Made by a program: the position numbers and the translations under genes. Source: Shewanella metallivivens (GTDB taxonomy: Bacteria > Pseudomonadota > Gammaproteobacteria > Enterobacterales > Shewanellaceae). Taken from it: a stretch of DNA of 64,000 nucleotides. The DNA is taken from positions 62,001 to 126,000 of the forward strand of contig NZ_JAQQPZ010000003.1 of the NCBI RefSeq assembly GCF_028750675.1. The letters run 5' to 3'. The notes beneath the pieces were generated by a model that saw nothing but the letters and a program-made list of their open reading frames with translations, had not been told where the DNA came from and did no database searches. Every line of letters starts with the position of its first letter. Position 1 is the stretch's first letter. Below are positions 19,985 through 30,128 of this stretch, piece by piece.

Positions 19985-20389
19985 TTAGCTTGCCTCAGAG
20001 GTCAAGTGATGTTGATCTTGTGGAATCGCATCCCAACCTTCTTTGAGTGTTCTCAACACACTAACAGCATCATCAATAGCTTGAACATCATTATTCAAAT
20101 TCGCCTCGGTGGCCTTCATAATGATAAAATCATATAACTGACTCAAATTACCAGCAATCTCTCCGCCAGCGTCCATGTTCAAACTATTATTTAATCCATT
20201 TACAATCCCAATTGCTTTACCAATAAAAACGCCTTTATCCGACATGTTTTTATTTTCAATAGCATAGCGGCTTTGAGCGAGTCTCTCTAGACCACCAGCA
20301 AACATCATCTGAACAATACGATGCGGTGATGCTACTGAAATTTCGCTATCAAGTGACACCTTGCGATATGATTTTAAAGAACTTCTCAT
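19985..20389 (-). CDS. fliS: FliS, flagellin export chaperone
   Basis: FliS binds the C-terminus of flagellin in the cytoplasm and stops premature polymerisation. The 134-residue product shows the family pattern: a near-N-terminal Tyr, SPHRIVQMMFAGGLERLAQSRYAIE, then GKAIGIVNGLNNSLNMDAGGEIAGNLSQLYDFI. Last gene of the flaG-fliD-fliT-fliS run; it starts 6 bases after the fliT-like gene. Confidence 0.94.
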   Translation of the reverse strand: MRSSLKSYRKVSLDSEISVASPHRIVQMMFAGGLERLAQSRYAIENKNMSDKGVFIGKAIGIVNGLNNSLNMDAGGEIAGNLSQLYDFIIMKATEANLNNDVQAIDDAVSVLRTLKEGWDAIPQDQHHLTSEAS

Positions 20390-20395
20390 AATAAC

Positions 20396-20722
20396 CTACC
20401 TATTTGCATCAATATTCTGGTATACCTTAACTTGTCTTTGATGAGTGCGTTTCAAATTCAATAAATTTTGTCTATGTGACATAATTTTAGATGCCCTACT
20501 ACTAAAGCTTTCTGTTAATTTCAGTTGCCGAGATAAAGATGGGGCAAATGTGTCATCTACAGCATCATTTATAATTGAATCGATACTTATTTGACGCTCT
20601 CTAATGTTTTCTAGCAATAATAATACCAACTTATCAGATTCATCATTTTCAGCCGCAGTTTGTTCTATCTGATTCAATAAGTCTTCAATTTTGGCATTGG
20701 TAGCTTCAAGGTTATTATCCAA
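20396..20722 (-). CDS. FliT-like flagellar chaperone (FlaI in Vibrio)
   Basis: A 108-residue, wholly helical, charged protein between fliD and fliS, the place of fliT in enterics and flaI in vibrios. The sequence is too divergent for certainty; the call rests on position, size and predicted all-helical character (runs such as LNQIEQTAAENDESDKLVLL and RASKIMSHRQNLLNLKR). Expected role: chaperone for the filament cap FliD. It starts 14 bases after fliD. Confidence 0.7.
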   Translation of the reverse strand: MDNNLEATNAKIEDLLNQIEQTAAENDESDKLVLLLLENIRERQISIDSIINDAVDDTFAPSLSRQLKLTESFSSRASKIMSHRQNLLNLKRTHQRQVKVYQNIDANR

Positions 20723-20735
20723 AAGACAGCTCCTT

Positions 20736-22100
20736 TTATGAACTTATGACACCAGGTAGCGATGCTAAACTACTGGTCAAACTACTCCCTTGAGAGTTTA
20801 ATTCAGAAACAATAAGATCCATTGCATTAAATTGTTTAAGTAAACGAGCTTCTAATTGTTCCATTTTTAAAGTAAAAGCTTCTCTTTGATCGGTTATTCT
20901 ACTTTTTTCTGAGGTATAAGTATTATTTCGACTATCAATAGTACCACCGGTTTTAGTGTAGCTTTGGACTAAATCATCAAATTTATACGCAAGGCCGGTA
21001 TCAGCCGTTGAAAAGACGCCCTCAATCAATGACATATTATTGGTAATAGCATCTGTTAGTTTAGTATCATCAATAGACAATTTTCCGTCTCGGTCAGTTG
21101 AAATACCTAATTCATATAATGCAGACTCAACACCATCAACACTAACACGTTCACTCACCATTTTTCTGAGTTGGGATTCCAATGAACGAATCATAGAATC
21201 ACCTTGTAATGCTGCAGCGGTACCTTCATCAACATCAAAAGAAGACAAAGTAGCCATTTTAGTAATTAGAGAATTATATGAGCTAACAAAATTTTCTATG
21301 TTAGTTTTTACCGAGTCGGTATCTTGAGCAATTGTCAGTGTTGAACTAGTGCCTAATTCAGCTTTTGTTAAAGATAATGTCACGCCTGTAATAGCATCAT
21401 CAATAGTATTACTTTGTGAGGTTAACTTTTGCCCATCAACATATATAATTGAGTCTTGCGCATCTTGTAAGGACTCTAGATTCGTTCCAGAGAACATATC
21501 AGATAAACCAGTACCCGTTGTATCTGTAGCTGTCACAGTGATTTGATTATCTGTACCGGTTTCAGTCGAGGTAAAAACTAATCGGCTACCTGCGTCACTT
21601 TTAATCACCGTAGCCGTTACACCGGAATTATCTGAAGCATTATTTATTTTAGATGCTATGGCGGCAAGGTTATCAGTATCAGTAATAGCGACAGAGAAAC
21701 TTTCACCATTAACAGAAAAATCTAGACTTCCCTCACCGACACCTGCTGTGGCATCACTAACCGTTGCTCCAGCAAGCTTTTGTGACTGGGCTAGTTGCTC
21801 AACCATGATTGAGTAGCTACCAGGTTGGGAATATTGATCTGCTGTAGCAGTAAAAAAATCACTGTTTCCTGTGGATACAGTGCGAATATTCAAAAACTCA
21901 CCGCTTTGCAGCTTTTCAGCAGCATCTTGGAATGTAGATAAAGCGCTTTTAAGTGTACCAATAGCTGACACTTTAGCACTAATCGCTGTTTCTCTTTCAG
22001 TAAATAGTGCTTCTTTTGGTGTTTTTTCAGCGTCAACAAGTACACTGACGATACTTGAAACATCAAGACCTGAACCAATACCCGTTGCTGTTAACGCCAT
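20736..22100 (-). CDS. fliD: FliD, filament cap protein
   Basis: FliD forms the cap under which flagellin is added. The 454-residue product has the conserved N-terminal coiled region (TATGIGSGLDVSSIVSVLVDAEKTP), Ser/Thr-rich middle domains, and a C-terminal region (ITDQREAFTLKMEQLEARLLKQFNAMD) as in FliD_C. Length is normal. It is downstream of flaG with a 110-base gap. Confidence 0.96.
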   Translation of the reverse strand: MALTATGIGSGLDVSSIVSVLVDAEKTPKEALFTERETAISAKVSAIGTLKSALSTFQDAAEKLQSGEFLNIRTVSTGNSDFFTATADQYSQPGSYSIMVEQLAQSQKLAGATVSDATAGVGEGSLDFSVNGESFSVAITDTDNLAAIASKINNASDNSGVTATVIKSDAGSRLVFTSTETGTDNQITVTATDTTGTGLSDMFSGTNLESLQDAQDSIIYVDGQKLTSQSNTIDDAITGVTLSLTKAELGTSSTLTIAQDTDSVKTNIENFVSSYNSLITKMATLSSFDVDEGTAAALQGDSMIRSLESQLRKMVSERVSVDGVESALYELGISTDRDGKLSIDDTKLTDAITNNMSLIEGVFSTADTGLAYKFDDLVQSYTKTGGTIDSRNNTYTSEKSRITDQREAFTLKMEQLEARLLKQFNAMDLIVSELNSQGSSLTSSLASLPGVISS

Positions 22101-22210
22101 AAAAACCTCTCGTTATGCCTATTATTTACTGAAAAACCAACCTAACCAACTAGCATAATTAACCAAAGCATAAATTAAGCCAACTTTACTTTTAGTGCCA
22201 TTAAAGGAGA

Positions 22211-22615
22211 TTACACTTCAATTTTCATCAATACACCTGACACTTCACTAATTTTTTGTGCTAATTGTAATGCTTCTTCACTTGGGATTTGCCTGATGAT
22301 GTCACCTGACTCTATATCTTGTACCTTAATGACTCGTTTCCCTGAATCATCATCCACAGAAAACTTTAACCCTTTCTGCATCATTGCTACCATATCAGTT
22401 AAATCTGTAGCAACTTGCTGTAATTGCTCCTCATCAGGTTCTGTTTCAGTCACTTGAGTTGTAACTTCTGATTGATTTACAGGTTTATCCAATGATGATA
22501 CATCAAGTTTTTTTTGTTCTAAAATCGACTGGTTAAAAGCTGATGGTACAGCAGAATCTAATCTACTAACATCAGAGCTACTGGCAAATTGTGCGGTATT
22601 ATTGATTTCCATCAT
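22211..22615 (-). CDS. flaG: FlaG family protein
   Basis: FlaG proteins are linked to filament length or assembly in polar flagella. The 134-residue product has a disordered Ser/Thr/Glu-rich first half and the conserved C-terminal FlaG domain (KFSVDDDSGKRVIKVQDIES, then RQIPSEEALQLAQKI). It lies between the flagellin genes and fliD, as in Vibrio and Pseudomonas. The start could be 22615 or the adjacent ATG at 22612. Confidence 0.92.
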   Translation of the reverse strand: MMEINNTAQFASSSDVSRLDSAVPSAFNQSILEQKKLDVSSLDKPVNQSEVTTQVTETEPDEEQLQQVATDLTDMVAMMQKGLKFSVDDDSGKRVIKVQDIESGDIIRQIPSEEALQLAQKISEVSGVLMKIEV

Positions 22616-22660
22616 GCACCTCAGTATAACCTAAAAAATGTAGCTTCCTGGAAGCATTTT

Positions 22661-22693
22661 AACAACAAAGGGAGACCCTACTTGGATCTCCCT
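22661..22693 (-). terminator. terminator after flagellin 1
   Basis: A hairpin AGGGAGA/TCTCCCT (22669-22693) is followed on the minus strand by TTTGTTGTT. It lies 28 bases after the flagellin stop. A second inverted repeat (GCTTCC/GGAAGC inside AAAATG..CATTTT, 22637-22660) follows and may reinforce it before flaG. Confidence 0.7.
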
Positions 22694-22720
22694 AAAGCTA
22701 TGGAACTTAAAGCTGGTTGA

Positions 22721-23539
22721 CTACAGTAGCGATAGAGCGATCTGAGGTAGTTGGTTAGCCTGAGCTAACATAGCAGAACCCGTTTGTTGTAACACTTGGT
22801 TTTTAGTCATTGTCGATGTTTCTTTAGCAAAATCGACATCAACAATACGGCTCTTAGCATCGGCAACGTTTGCTTGAGTGTTAGCACTGTTACTAATGTT
22901 ATAAGCTAAGCGGTTTTGTTTCGCACCCAAGTCAGCTCTTTGACTATCAATTGTTGCAATTGCATCATCAATAGCACTTAGCGCAGATGCCCTGTTAGCT
23001 GATGTAGCATTATTAAGTGCATTTACTGATAAGGATGTTGCATCGCTTGTCGCTACATCAATACTGATATTCTCACCATCTTGATGACCTACTTGGAAGT
23101 TTTTACCTCCAGAGAATGTTCCGTCGAGTAACTTGGTATCACCGAACGCAGTATTGTTGCCAATTTCTGTAATTTCTAATGCTAACTCATCCATCTCAGC
23201 TTTTAACGCAGCTAAATCTTCTGTGCTGTTTGCACCGTTAGCTGATTGCACGGTCAAATCACGCATACGTTGCAACATATTGGTTTGTTCTTGCATTGCC
23301 CCTTCTGCAATTTGCGCAATTGAGATAGCGTCGTTAGCATTACGCATGCCCACTTCTAAACCATTGACCTGAGAGTTTAAGCGGTTAGAAATAGCCAGAC
23401 CTGCAGCATCGTCTTTCGCACTGTTAATACGTAAACCTGACGACAAACGTTCCATAGAAGTGGCAAGCGCATTGCTTGACGAGTTTAGGTTTTTCTGTGC
23501 TTTCATTGAAGTCACGTTAGTATTTACTGTAATAGCCAT
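22721..23539 (-). CDS. Flagellin 1 (filament subunit)
   Basis: Secreted filament subunit. The 272-residue product has the conserved N-terminal D0/D1 domain ([20 protein letters not shown]) and C-terminal D0/D1 ([20 protein letters not shown], ending LPQIALSLL). A very short central region of about 60 residues carries the Ser/Thr-rich variable part where O-glycosylation usually occurs. It is near-identical to flagellin 2 in both conserved domains. A clear sigma-28 promoter precedes it, so it is expected to be the strongly expressed late flagellin. Confidence 0.96.
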   Translation of the reverse strand: MAITVNTNVTSMKAQKNLNSSSNALATSMERLSSGLRINSAKDDAAGLAISNRLNSQVNGLEVGMRNANDAISIAQIAEGAMQEQTNMLQRMRDLTVQSANGANSTEDLAALKAEMDELALEITEIGNNTAFGDTKLLDGTFSGGKNFQVGHQDGENISIDVATSDATSLSVNALNNATSANRASALSAIDDAIATIDSQRADLGAKQNRLAYNISNSANTQANVADAKSRIVDVDFAKETSTMTKNQVLQQTGSAMLAQANQLPQIALSLL

Positions 23540-23623
23540 GATTGCTTCCTCATATTGTTTCTGACTTGAGATTGCCTGTTTGCTTTATGTCAAGTCAGAC
23601 AGGTCTTGCTCGTTACAATATAT

Positions 23624-23650
23624 TTAACGGCACAAATGTTTTTATCTTTA
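23624..23650 (-). promoter_or_regulatory. sigma-28 (FliA) promoter for flagellin 1
   Basis: The minus strand reads TAAAGATA, then 11 bases, then GCCGTTAA, close to the TAAAGTTT-N11-GCCGATAA consensus. It is about 85 bases before the flagellin 1 start. Confidence 0.8.
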
Positions 23651-23761
23651 GCTTTTTTTTTACTTTTTTATCAACCAATAAAAAAGTAGCTTAAAGAGAT
23701 ACTTGTTAATAGCATTTGCAAAGCAGTGGCAAGATAACGTAATCAATTAAATGGGATGACA

Positions 23762-23815
23762 AGAAAAAAAACATGACAAGCCCAGTTACTTACCACCAAC
23801 TCTAAGTAACTGGGC
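23762..23815 (-). terminator. terminator after flagellin 2
   Basis: A strong hairpin, GCCCAGTTACTTA/TAAGTAACTGGGC (23780-23815), is followed on the minus strand by a run of eight T within a short distance. It lies about 25 bases after the flagellin 2 stop and separates the two flagellin transcripts. Confidence 0.88.
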
Positions 23816-23838
23816 AGACTGATGGTTTATCTACTAAT

Positions 23839-24660
23839 TTACCCAAGTAATGATAAAGCAACTTGTGGTAGTTGGTTAGCTTGCGCTAACATTGAAGACC
23901 CTGTTTGCTGTAACACTTGATTCTTGGTCATTGTTGCAGTTTCTTTGGCAAAGTCCACATCCACAATACGACTTTTCGCATCGGCAACGTTAGCTTGAGT
24001 ATTTGCGCTATTACTAATGTTGTATGCAAGACGATTTTGCTTCGCACCTAAGTCAGCTCTTTGGCTATCAATCGATTGGATTGCGGCATCAATAGCGGTT
24101 AGCGCAGATGCTCTGTTTGCTGATGTAGCATTATCAAGATTATTCACCGATAAAGATGTAGCATTACTAGTTTCAACAATTATAGTGATATTTTCACCAT
24201 CTTGATGACCTACTTGAAAAGCTTTACCTGTAGAGAAATTGCCAGAAAGTAATTTAGTGTCACCAAATGCAGTAGTATCACCAATACTCTGTATTTCCTC
24301 AGCCAACTGATCCATTTCAGCTTTCAACGCTGCTAAATCTTCTGTGCTGTTCGCACCGTTTGCCGATTGTATGGTTAAATCACGCATACGTTGTAACATA
24401 TTAGTCTGCTCTTGCATCGCACCTTCAGCTATTTGCGCAATTGAAATAGCATCATTGGCGTTACGCATACCCACTTCTAACCCACCAACTTGAGAATTTA
24501 GTCGGTTAGAAATAGCCAAACCTGCTGCATCATCTTTGGCGCTGTTAATGCGTAAACCACTCGATAAACGCTCCATAGATGTTGATAACGCTTGGCTCGA
24601 TGTATTTAAGTTCTTTTGCGCTTTCATTGATGTTACGTTGGTATTTACTGTAATAGCCAT
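23839..24660 (-). CDS. Flagellin 2 (filament subunit)
   Basis: A second filament subunit of 273 residues, with the same conserved ends as flagellin 1 and most differences in the short central region (about residues 130-190). It lies 80 bases downstream of flgL and has its own strong terminator. I find no sigma-28 consensus in the 80-base gap, only a small inverted repeat (GCCAAG/CTTGGC), so it may be expressed differently from flagellin 1. The pair fits the two-flagellin filament of Shewanella (known there as FlaA and FlaB), but which is which cannot be fixed from this window. Confidence 0.96.
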   Translation of the reverse strand: MAITVNTNVTSMKAQKNLNTSSQALSTSMERLSSGLRINSAKDDAAGLAISNRLNSQVGGLEVGMRNANDAISIAQIAEGAMQEQTNMLQRMRDLTIQSANGANSTEDLAALKAEMDQLAEEIQSIGDTTAFGDTKLLSGNFSTGKAFQVGHQDGENITIIVETSNATSLSVNNLDNATSANRASALTAIDAAIQSIDSQRADLGAKQNRLAYNISNSANTQANVADAKSRIVDVDFAKETATMTKNQVLQQTGSSMLAQANQLPQVALSLLG

Positions 24661-24740
24661 AAGTCATTCCTCATTCCTAGTTTTGTTGCCAAGACTGTGG
24701 AGCTTGGCTAAATTTTACAATTTAACGTGATTGCTTATTG

Positions 24741-25943
24741 TTAGATGTAATCAAACAATGAAAGCGAACCTACCGTACTAAACACACTCGATATTGCATT
24801 AAGTGCGAGTTGTTGCTTCTCAAACTCAGTAATGGCTTCGGCCAAGTCGAGATCTTCGAGCATAGAAAGTGCACTGCTATTAATAATCTTTTCTTCTGAA
24901 TGGTTTGACGAGATACTCTCTAAACCTTTCAAATTATTACCTGCGATACTTCTTGCCGTACTGACTTGATTTTGACCACTGCCTATATCATTCAATAGTT
25001 GTGCCAATTGTGATTTACTTTGAGGTGTTGTTGTCGCATCAGGGCTTTCTAAGAAAGCTATCGCTTGATTAAAAGCATCAAAAATACTTACAGTCTCTTT
25101 AGGCTCAATCGTAAAAGAGTCGCCAGCTGCCGGTGTTCCCGTTAATTTCACTTCAATGCCATTGAAAGATACCGCGCTTGTTGCGTCAAAATTAGTCATA
25201 GTTGTTGCAACAGTCCCTGCAGAATTGACCACCTGCAGATCAACTCCAGCGCCATTATCAATAAAATTAAATGTATATGTATCAGCAATATGGGTTGTTT
25301 CATCGATGATTTTTACACTCAACAAATTGAACTCACCTTGCTGAGAAGACAAATAATTGACACCGTAATCACCAAGTGGGTTTGCAGCATTCATGAATGC
25401 AGTATCACCTGGAATATTTGTCGTCATTGCAATGCCAGATGCAACCACACTTTTTCTGATACCTGAATCACCGCTATAAACAATTTCACCACTAGTATCA
25501 AAAGCAAATGGCTGATTATTCGTTTTAGTACCCGAAAATATATAATTGCCAGATTCATCTTTACTATTTGCAATAGAAAGCAGCTCTTCTAAGCTTTGTT
25601 TCATTTCATCGGCAATCATTTGCCGCTCATTTGAACTAAGGCTGCCGTTAGCACCACGCAATAACTGTTCACGCATTGAGTCCATCAAAGACTCTGTGCT
25701 ACCAATTTTAGTCTCTGTTAGGCCTAGACGATTTGTCGCGTAATCAATATTCTTTTCATATTGATCAACCAAGGTATTCTTTTGCTTGAGATTATCGATA
25801 GCAATCGCCGCTACAGGGTCATCACCTGCGGTTTCGACTCTTTTGCCGCTCGAAATCTGCCCCATGATGCTATTAGTGGCTGATTGCTTTTCTAAAATGC
25901 TGTTAGTGCTTTGCTGAAACATTTGTCCGGTAGAAATTCTCAT
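24741..25943 (-). CDS. flgL: FlgL, hook-filament junction protein 3
   Basis: FlgL joins the hook zone to the filament and is related to flagellin. The 400-residue product starts MRISTGQMFQQSTNSILEKQ and ends with a flagellin-like C-terminal domain (LSMLEDLDLAEAITEFEKQQLALNA). Length is typical. It follows flgK by 10 bases, at the end of the flgFGHIJKL operon. Confidence 0.95.
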   Translation of the reverse strand: MRISTGQMFQQSTNSILEKQSATNSIMGQISSGKRVETAGDDPVAAIAIDNLKQKNTLVDQYEKNIDYATNRLGLTETKIGSTESLMDSMREQLLRGANGSLSSNERQMIADEMKQSLEELLSIANSKDESGNYIFSGTKTNNQPFAFDTSGEIVYSGDSGIRKSVVASGIAMTTNIPGDTAFMNAANPLGDYGVNYLSSQQGEFNLLSVKIIDETTHIADTYTFNFIDNGAGVDLQVVNSAGTVATTMTNFDATSAVSFNGIEVKLTGTPAAGDSFTIEPKETVSIFDAFNQAIAFLESPDATTTPQSKSQLAQLLNDIGSGQNQVSTARSIAGNNLKGLESISSNHSEEKIINSSALSMLEDLDLAEAITEFEKQQLALNAISSVFSTVGSLSLFDYI

Positions 25944-25953
25944 GGCTTATCTC

Positions 25954-27867
25954 CTAGCGAACCGAGCTTAATAAGGTGTCAAAAATGGTTTGCGCAGTAG
26001 ACATAATGCGCGCGGCGGCTTGGTAAGATTGTTGAAAGCGCAATAAATTGGCGGCTTCTTCGTCTAGGTTAACGCCAGATTCGCTTTGCACCCGGTCATA
26101 AGCTTGCTGATAAATGGCTTCTGCCGAGCTTAAACTCACTTCTGCGGCTTTGGTTTGGCTACCAATGTCTAATTTGGTGTTTTCAAATACGCTAGTTAAG
26201 GTGCCGGTGCCGTTGTTCATTAATTTGACGTCCGACAATTTGGCCATGGCGACGGCATTGCTGTTGCTGCCTTCGGCAAACGTTAAGTCGAACGTAAAGC
26301 TGTCAGCGGTTGCGGTGGTACTTGATGTAATATCAAAGTCCATACCAAAGGCATTAATGTTGTTATTAGTAATAGTGCCTGTGCCTAATGAAGTGCCTGC
26401 ACTATTGAATGCCTCATAAGTATTGGCAGCAGTATTTAGCTCAAAGGTGATTGATGAGCCAACGCCTTGAAAACCTGTCGCGCTTGAGTCCATGCTGTTT
26501 AAGCTAACTGAAGTATTACCTGAATTTGTTGTGGCGGCGGTTAAGGTTGGCCCTGCGGCGGCAATGCCTTTAGGGTCGGTCATGACGACACTGATACCCG
26601 CTGCGGCGCCGGCGGTTGGGCGAATTTCGAATCTATCGCCAGCATTCATCGCACCACTGGCAATATTGATGGTGAAGCCTTCGTCACTTACAAGCTGACT
26701 GCCGGTTTGGGTTAGCGTTGTCACACTGCCCGTTTGGGTATCTGTTAATTCAAAATCGCCTGCGGTGGTATAACTTAGCTCGTAACTGCTACCAGACAAG
26801 GCGCCGACATCGTCAATATTGACCGACATCACCGCAGTACCGGTATTGCTGGAGAACTCCCCAACGCGGCCTGCTGCCATTAGCGGATTGTTGATATCTC
26901 GAAAAATATCACTGCCAACATTACCGTTTAAATCAAAACCGCTAGATTGCATTTGGTTAAAGGTGTCGGCGACACCTAAGGCCAATTGGCCCAGTTCATT
27001 GCTGGCAGGGATTAAAGTGTCGTCGCGATAAGCAAACAAGGCACCTAGCTGCCCGCCTAATTTACTGGGGTCGACATCTAATGTTTTGTTAGTAATAGAG
27101 GCGGTAATTTTAGGCTCGTTAGGGTATGGGTCGCCGGCACTCACGCCCATGCTCATTGCCACTTCGCCCGACACCAACATGACAGACCCGCCTAACATGA
27201 TCGACTTAGCGCCTGTATCTAACGGGATCACGTTAACTTGCGCGTATTCGCTCAGCTCTAATATCAGTGCGTCTTGTTTGTCTAAAATTTGGTTATTGTC
27301 GCCTTGATCTTTCATCAACTCTAAATTGATGTTAGCCAGCTCTTTGCTGATTTCGTTAACGCGAGTGGTCACCGACTCTATTTGGCTATTGGTTTGTTTT
27401 ACCTGGTTATCCAGTTGCGACTGCATTTGATTTATGCCAATGGCCATTTGTTCGGCCGCGCCTAAACTGCTGCTACGAATACCTAAGTCGGCAGGCAGGT
27501 CGGCTACGCTGTTAAGGCTGGCAAAAAAATCATTGATACCATTAGGCACCATGTTACCCACTTGCGCATAAAGCTGGTCGAGTTCGCTTAATTTTGAATA
27601 TGAGGTTTCAGCTGCGCCCATACTGGTTTGGCCAATACGTAACTCGCGTGCGGCAAACTCGTTATAAACGCGTTTTACGTCTGACACATATGTACCTGTA
27701 CCATAGTAGCTGTCGCCAAGACGTTGCGACTCTAACGTGGCCTGAGTTGCCGTTTGGCGGTTATAACCTTCGGTATTGGCATTGGCGATGTTATTACTGG
27801 TTACCCCAAGTTGAGACTGGGATGCCGCGACACCGGTACGTGCGATACTAAGTAGATCAATCGCCAT
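25954..27867 (-). CDS. flgK: FlgK, hook-filament junction protein 1
   Basis: FlgK sits directly on the hook. The 637-residue product has the rod/hook-type N-terminal motif (IARTGVAASQSQLGVTSNNIANANTEGYNRQ, shown here only as a description of residues 8-38) and the C-terminal motif (VNLDEEAANLLRFQQSYQAA, ending FDTLLSSV). The middle is Ser/Thr/Gly-rich and variable, as in the family. Its start overlaps the flgJ stop as TAATG. Confidence 0.95.
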   Translation of the reverse strand: MAIDLLSIARTGVAASQSQLGVTSNNIANANTEGYNRQTATQATLESQRLGDSYYGTGTYVSDVKRVYNEFAARELRIGQTSMGAAETSYSKLSELDQLYAQVGNMVPNGINDFFASLNSVADLPADLGIRSSSLGAAEQMAIGINQMQSQLDNQVKQTNSQIESVTTRVNEISKELANINLELMKDQGDNNQILDKQDALILELSEYAQVNVIPLDTGAKSIMLGGSVMLVSGEVAMSMGVSAGDPYPNEPKITASITNKTLDVDPSKLGGQLGALFAYRDDTLIPASNELGQLALGVADTFNQMQSSGFDLNGNVGSDIFRDINNPLMAAGRVGEFSSNTGTAVMSVNIDDVGALSGSSYELSYTTAGDFELTDTQTGSVTTLTQTGSQLVSDEGFTINIASGAMNAGDRFEIRPTAGAAAGISVVMTDPKGIAAAGPTLTAATTNSGNTSVSLNSMDSSATGFQGVGSSITFELNTAANTYEAFNSAGTSLGTGTITNNNINAFGMDFDITSSTTATADSFTFDLTFAEGSNSNAVAMAKLSDVKLMNNGTGTLTSVFENTKLDIGSQTKAAEVSLSSAEAIYQQAYDRVQSESGVNLDEEAANLLRFQQSYQAAARIMSTAQTIFDTLLSSVR

Positions 27868-29009
27868 TATTTAGTCTCCAGAGGTAATACAGATTTAAGG
27901 CCTTCTTTTACCGACTTCATCACGTTAATCACCTTATTGGCATATTGTGGGTCGGTGGCATAGCCCGCTTTTTGCAATGCCCGAATAAATTGAGTCGGCT
28001 CGCTGGCCACTTTACGTGCATCTTCGTATCGGTCACCTTGGCCAATAAATGACACAAAGTCGCTAAAGCTTTGTTCAAGGTTGTCGTACATTCTGAAATC
28101 TGCTTTTTGTTGCACAGGAATGCCTTTTTCAAATTCCAGGGTGTTCACCGAGGTTTTTTCACCTTGCCAACGTTTATCTGCTTTGATGTTAAATAAATTG
28201 TGGCTCATGGTGCCGTCGTTACGGCGAATCACTTTTTGACCCCAACCGGTTTCGAGGGCCGATTGAGCAATTAATACTTCAGCTGAGGTGCCTAATGTTT
28301 TGGCGGCTTTTTCAGCATGTGGGTATAAGGTTGAAATAAAGTGTTGTGGGCTGGTAAATTCGCTTACCGCAACCCCTTTCGCTTTTAATTTGTTGGTTTC
28401 TTGCGGCAAATCATTGCCAGCGTTTACCGCCGAAATCGCCGGTATTGTGGCCTGTGTATTGGCAAACGATTGGCTCGCGAGCTGCTCACCGCGCAATACA
28501 CTGGCAAGCTGTTGTGGCATTGCCGCTTCTAGTTGAGCGTCGTCAATGGCATGGTGCGATGTTGCCACGTGTTGATTTGACGCAATGCTGGCTAATGTGT
28601 TTTGGTCTAGCTCACTTGGTTGCGCCACAAACATGCTTGGATTGACTTTGTTGTCGCTGTCGCCACGCAGTACAGAGGCAGGAGTAACTGGGCTGTTTTC
28701 GGGGTCTAGTTGTTGCACCATTAGCTCTGCTAGCCCCAACATGCCTTTGTTTGAGAGATCTACCGACATTTGCTGGTCGCGCATTTGCTCAAAAAACTCT
28801 GTGGTTTGGCTGTTCATCGGATTGTCTGACTTAAACGCGGCATTGGCATCTCGCATGCTTTTCATCAGCATTTGAATAAAAATACCTTCAAATTGCTTTG
28901 CCGCTTCTTTAAGTGCCCCCTTCTCGTCTTTCTGGGCTTGGACACGAAGTGAATCTAGTCCTCCTAGATCCAGAAAGTTCGATGAATTTGACAACTTTTC
29001 CATAGTCAT
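27867..29009 (-). CDS. flgJ: FlgJ, rod-cap protein with peptidoglycan hydrolase domain
   Basis: FlgJ caps the growing rod and cuts peptidoglycan. The 380-residue product is a two-domain form: an N-terminal rod-scaffold domain (residues 30-110, KQFEGIFIQMLMKSMRDANAA) and a C-terminal glucosaminidase-type domain (from about residue 220) with the catalytic-region signature LIAQSALETGWGQKVIRR and MSHNLFNIKADKRWQG. A variable Gln/Ala-rich linker joins them. Start 29009 or the ATG two codons later. Confidence 0.95.
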   Translation of the reverse strand: MTMEKLSNSSNFLDLGGLDSLRVQAQKDEKGALKEAAKQFEGIFIQMLMKSMRDANAAFKSDNPMNSQTTEFFEQMRDQQMSVDLSNKGMLGLAELMVQQLDPENSPVTPASVLRGDSDNKVNPSMFVAQPSELDQNTLASIASNQHVATSHHAIDDAQLEAAMPQQLASVLRGEQLASQSFANTQATIPAISAVNAGNDLPQETNKLKAKGVAVSEFTSPQHFISTLYPHAEKAAKTLGTSAEVLIAQSALETGWGQKVIRRNDGTMSHNLFNIKADKRWQGEKTSVNTLEFEKGIPVQQKADFRMYDNLEQSFSDFVSFIGQGDRYEDARKVASEPTQFIRALQKAGYATDPQYANKVINVMKSVKEGLKSVLPLETK

Positions 29010-29020
29010 ACCGACAATTT

Positions 29021-30118
29021 TTAGATGATGATAAGTTCACCATGCAAAGCGCCTGCCATTTTTAATGCTTCGAGTATGGCAAGTACATCAGATGGTGCGG
29101 CGCCCACTAAATTGACGGCTCTGACAAGCTCATCAAGGCTGGTGCCTGGATTAAACATAAACATACGACGGTCTTTTTCTGACACATCGATAGTGCTGTT
29201 GGTGGTCACTACAGTATCGCCACCGGCTAACGCATTAGGCTGTGACACTTGGGTAGCCTCAGCGATGGTGACCGTTAAGCCGCCATGGGTCACCGCAGCG
29301 GGTAATAATTTAACGTGCTGCCCCACTACTATGGTGCCGGTACGTGAGTTAACAATGACTTTGGCTGACTCATCAGCAGGCTCAACCTCAATGTTTTCAA
29401 GGGTTGATAAAAACGACACCCGTTGTGATGCATCACGCGGCGCACTCACTTGGATTGAAGTTGCATCAATGGCGCGGGCCATTTCTGGGCCGAGTAAATC
29501 ATTAATGGCATCGGCCATGCGTTTTGCAGTTGAAAAGTCTGAGCGACGTAAATTAAATGTCAGGTAATCTCCGCTTGAAAATGGGCTAGCCACACTGCGC
29601 TCAACAATTGCGCCACTGGGGATACGGCCTACCGTTGGGGTATTTTGAATCACTTGTGAACCATCTAAACCTTCGGCGCTAAAACCACTCACGATAAGGC
29701 TGCCTTGAGCAATAGCGTATACGTTGCCATCAACCCCTTTTAGGAAGGTTTGAATCAGCGTACCGCCACGTAAACTTTTGGCTTCGCCTAAACTCGACAC
29801 GGTAACGTCAAGGTTTTGACCCGGTTTAATAAACGCTGGCATGTCGGCGTGTACAGCAACTACGGCAACGTTTTTTGAGTTGGGTCTAACTGAGTCAGGC
29901 AAGTTAATGCCAAAGTTTTTAAGCATGGTGCGAAAGGTTTGCTCGGTATAACGGGTTTTTTCACCCGTGCCAGGTAAGCCCACCACCAAACCATAGCCAA
30001 TCAACTGATTGCTTCTTACGCCTTGAATATTAGCAATGTCTTTAATCCGTTCAGCGTGAACGGGGGCGCTAAGGATTAACAATGAGGTCATAAGCGACAT
30101 CAACAATTTGGTTTTCAT
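29021..30118 (-). CDS. flgI: FlgI, P-ring protein
   Basis: FlgI forms the periplasmic P ring around the rod. The 365-residue precursor has a signal peptide ([21 protein letters not shown]) and the conserved [24 protein letters not shown] start of the mature protein. It also has the VVVALHAD-like and [19 protein letters not shown] regions and ends HGELIII. It lies 10 bases after flgH. Confidence 0.97.
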   Translation of the reverse strand: MKTKLLMSLMTSLLILSAPVHAERIKDIANIQGVRSNQLIGYGLVVGLPGTGEKTRYTEQTFRTMLKNFGINLPDSVRPNSKNVAVVAVHADMPAFIKPGQNLDVTVSSLGEAKSLRGGTLIQTFLKGVDGNVYAIAQGSLIVSGFSAEGLDGSQVIQNTPTVGRIPSGAIVERSVASPFSSGDYLTFNLRRSDFSTAKRMADAINDLLGPEMARAIDATSIQVSAPRDASQRVSFLSTLENIEVEPADESAKVIVNSRTGTIVVGQHVKLLPAAVTHGGLTVTIAEATQVSQPNALAGGDTVVTTNSTIDVSEKDRRMFMFNPGTSLDELVRAVNLVGAAPSDVLAILEALKMAGALHGELIII

Positions 30119-30128
30119 GTCTTACTCC

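Noticed and set aside
24661..24740. Sigma-54 promoter for flagellin 2 based on TTGGCA
   Set aside because: TTGGCA occurs on the minus strand, but no GC element follows at the required ten-base spacing.
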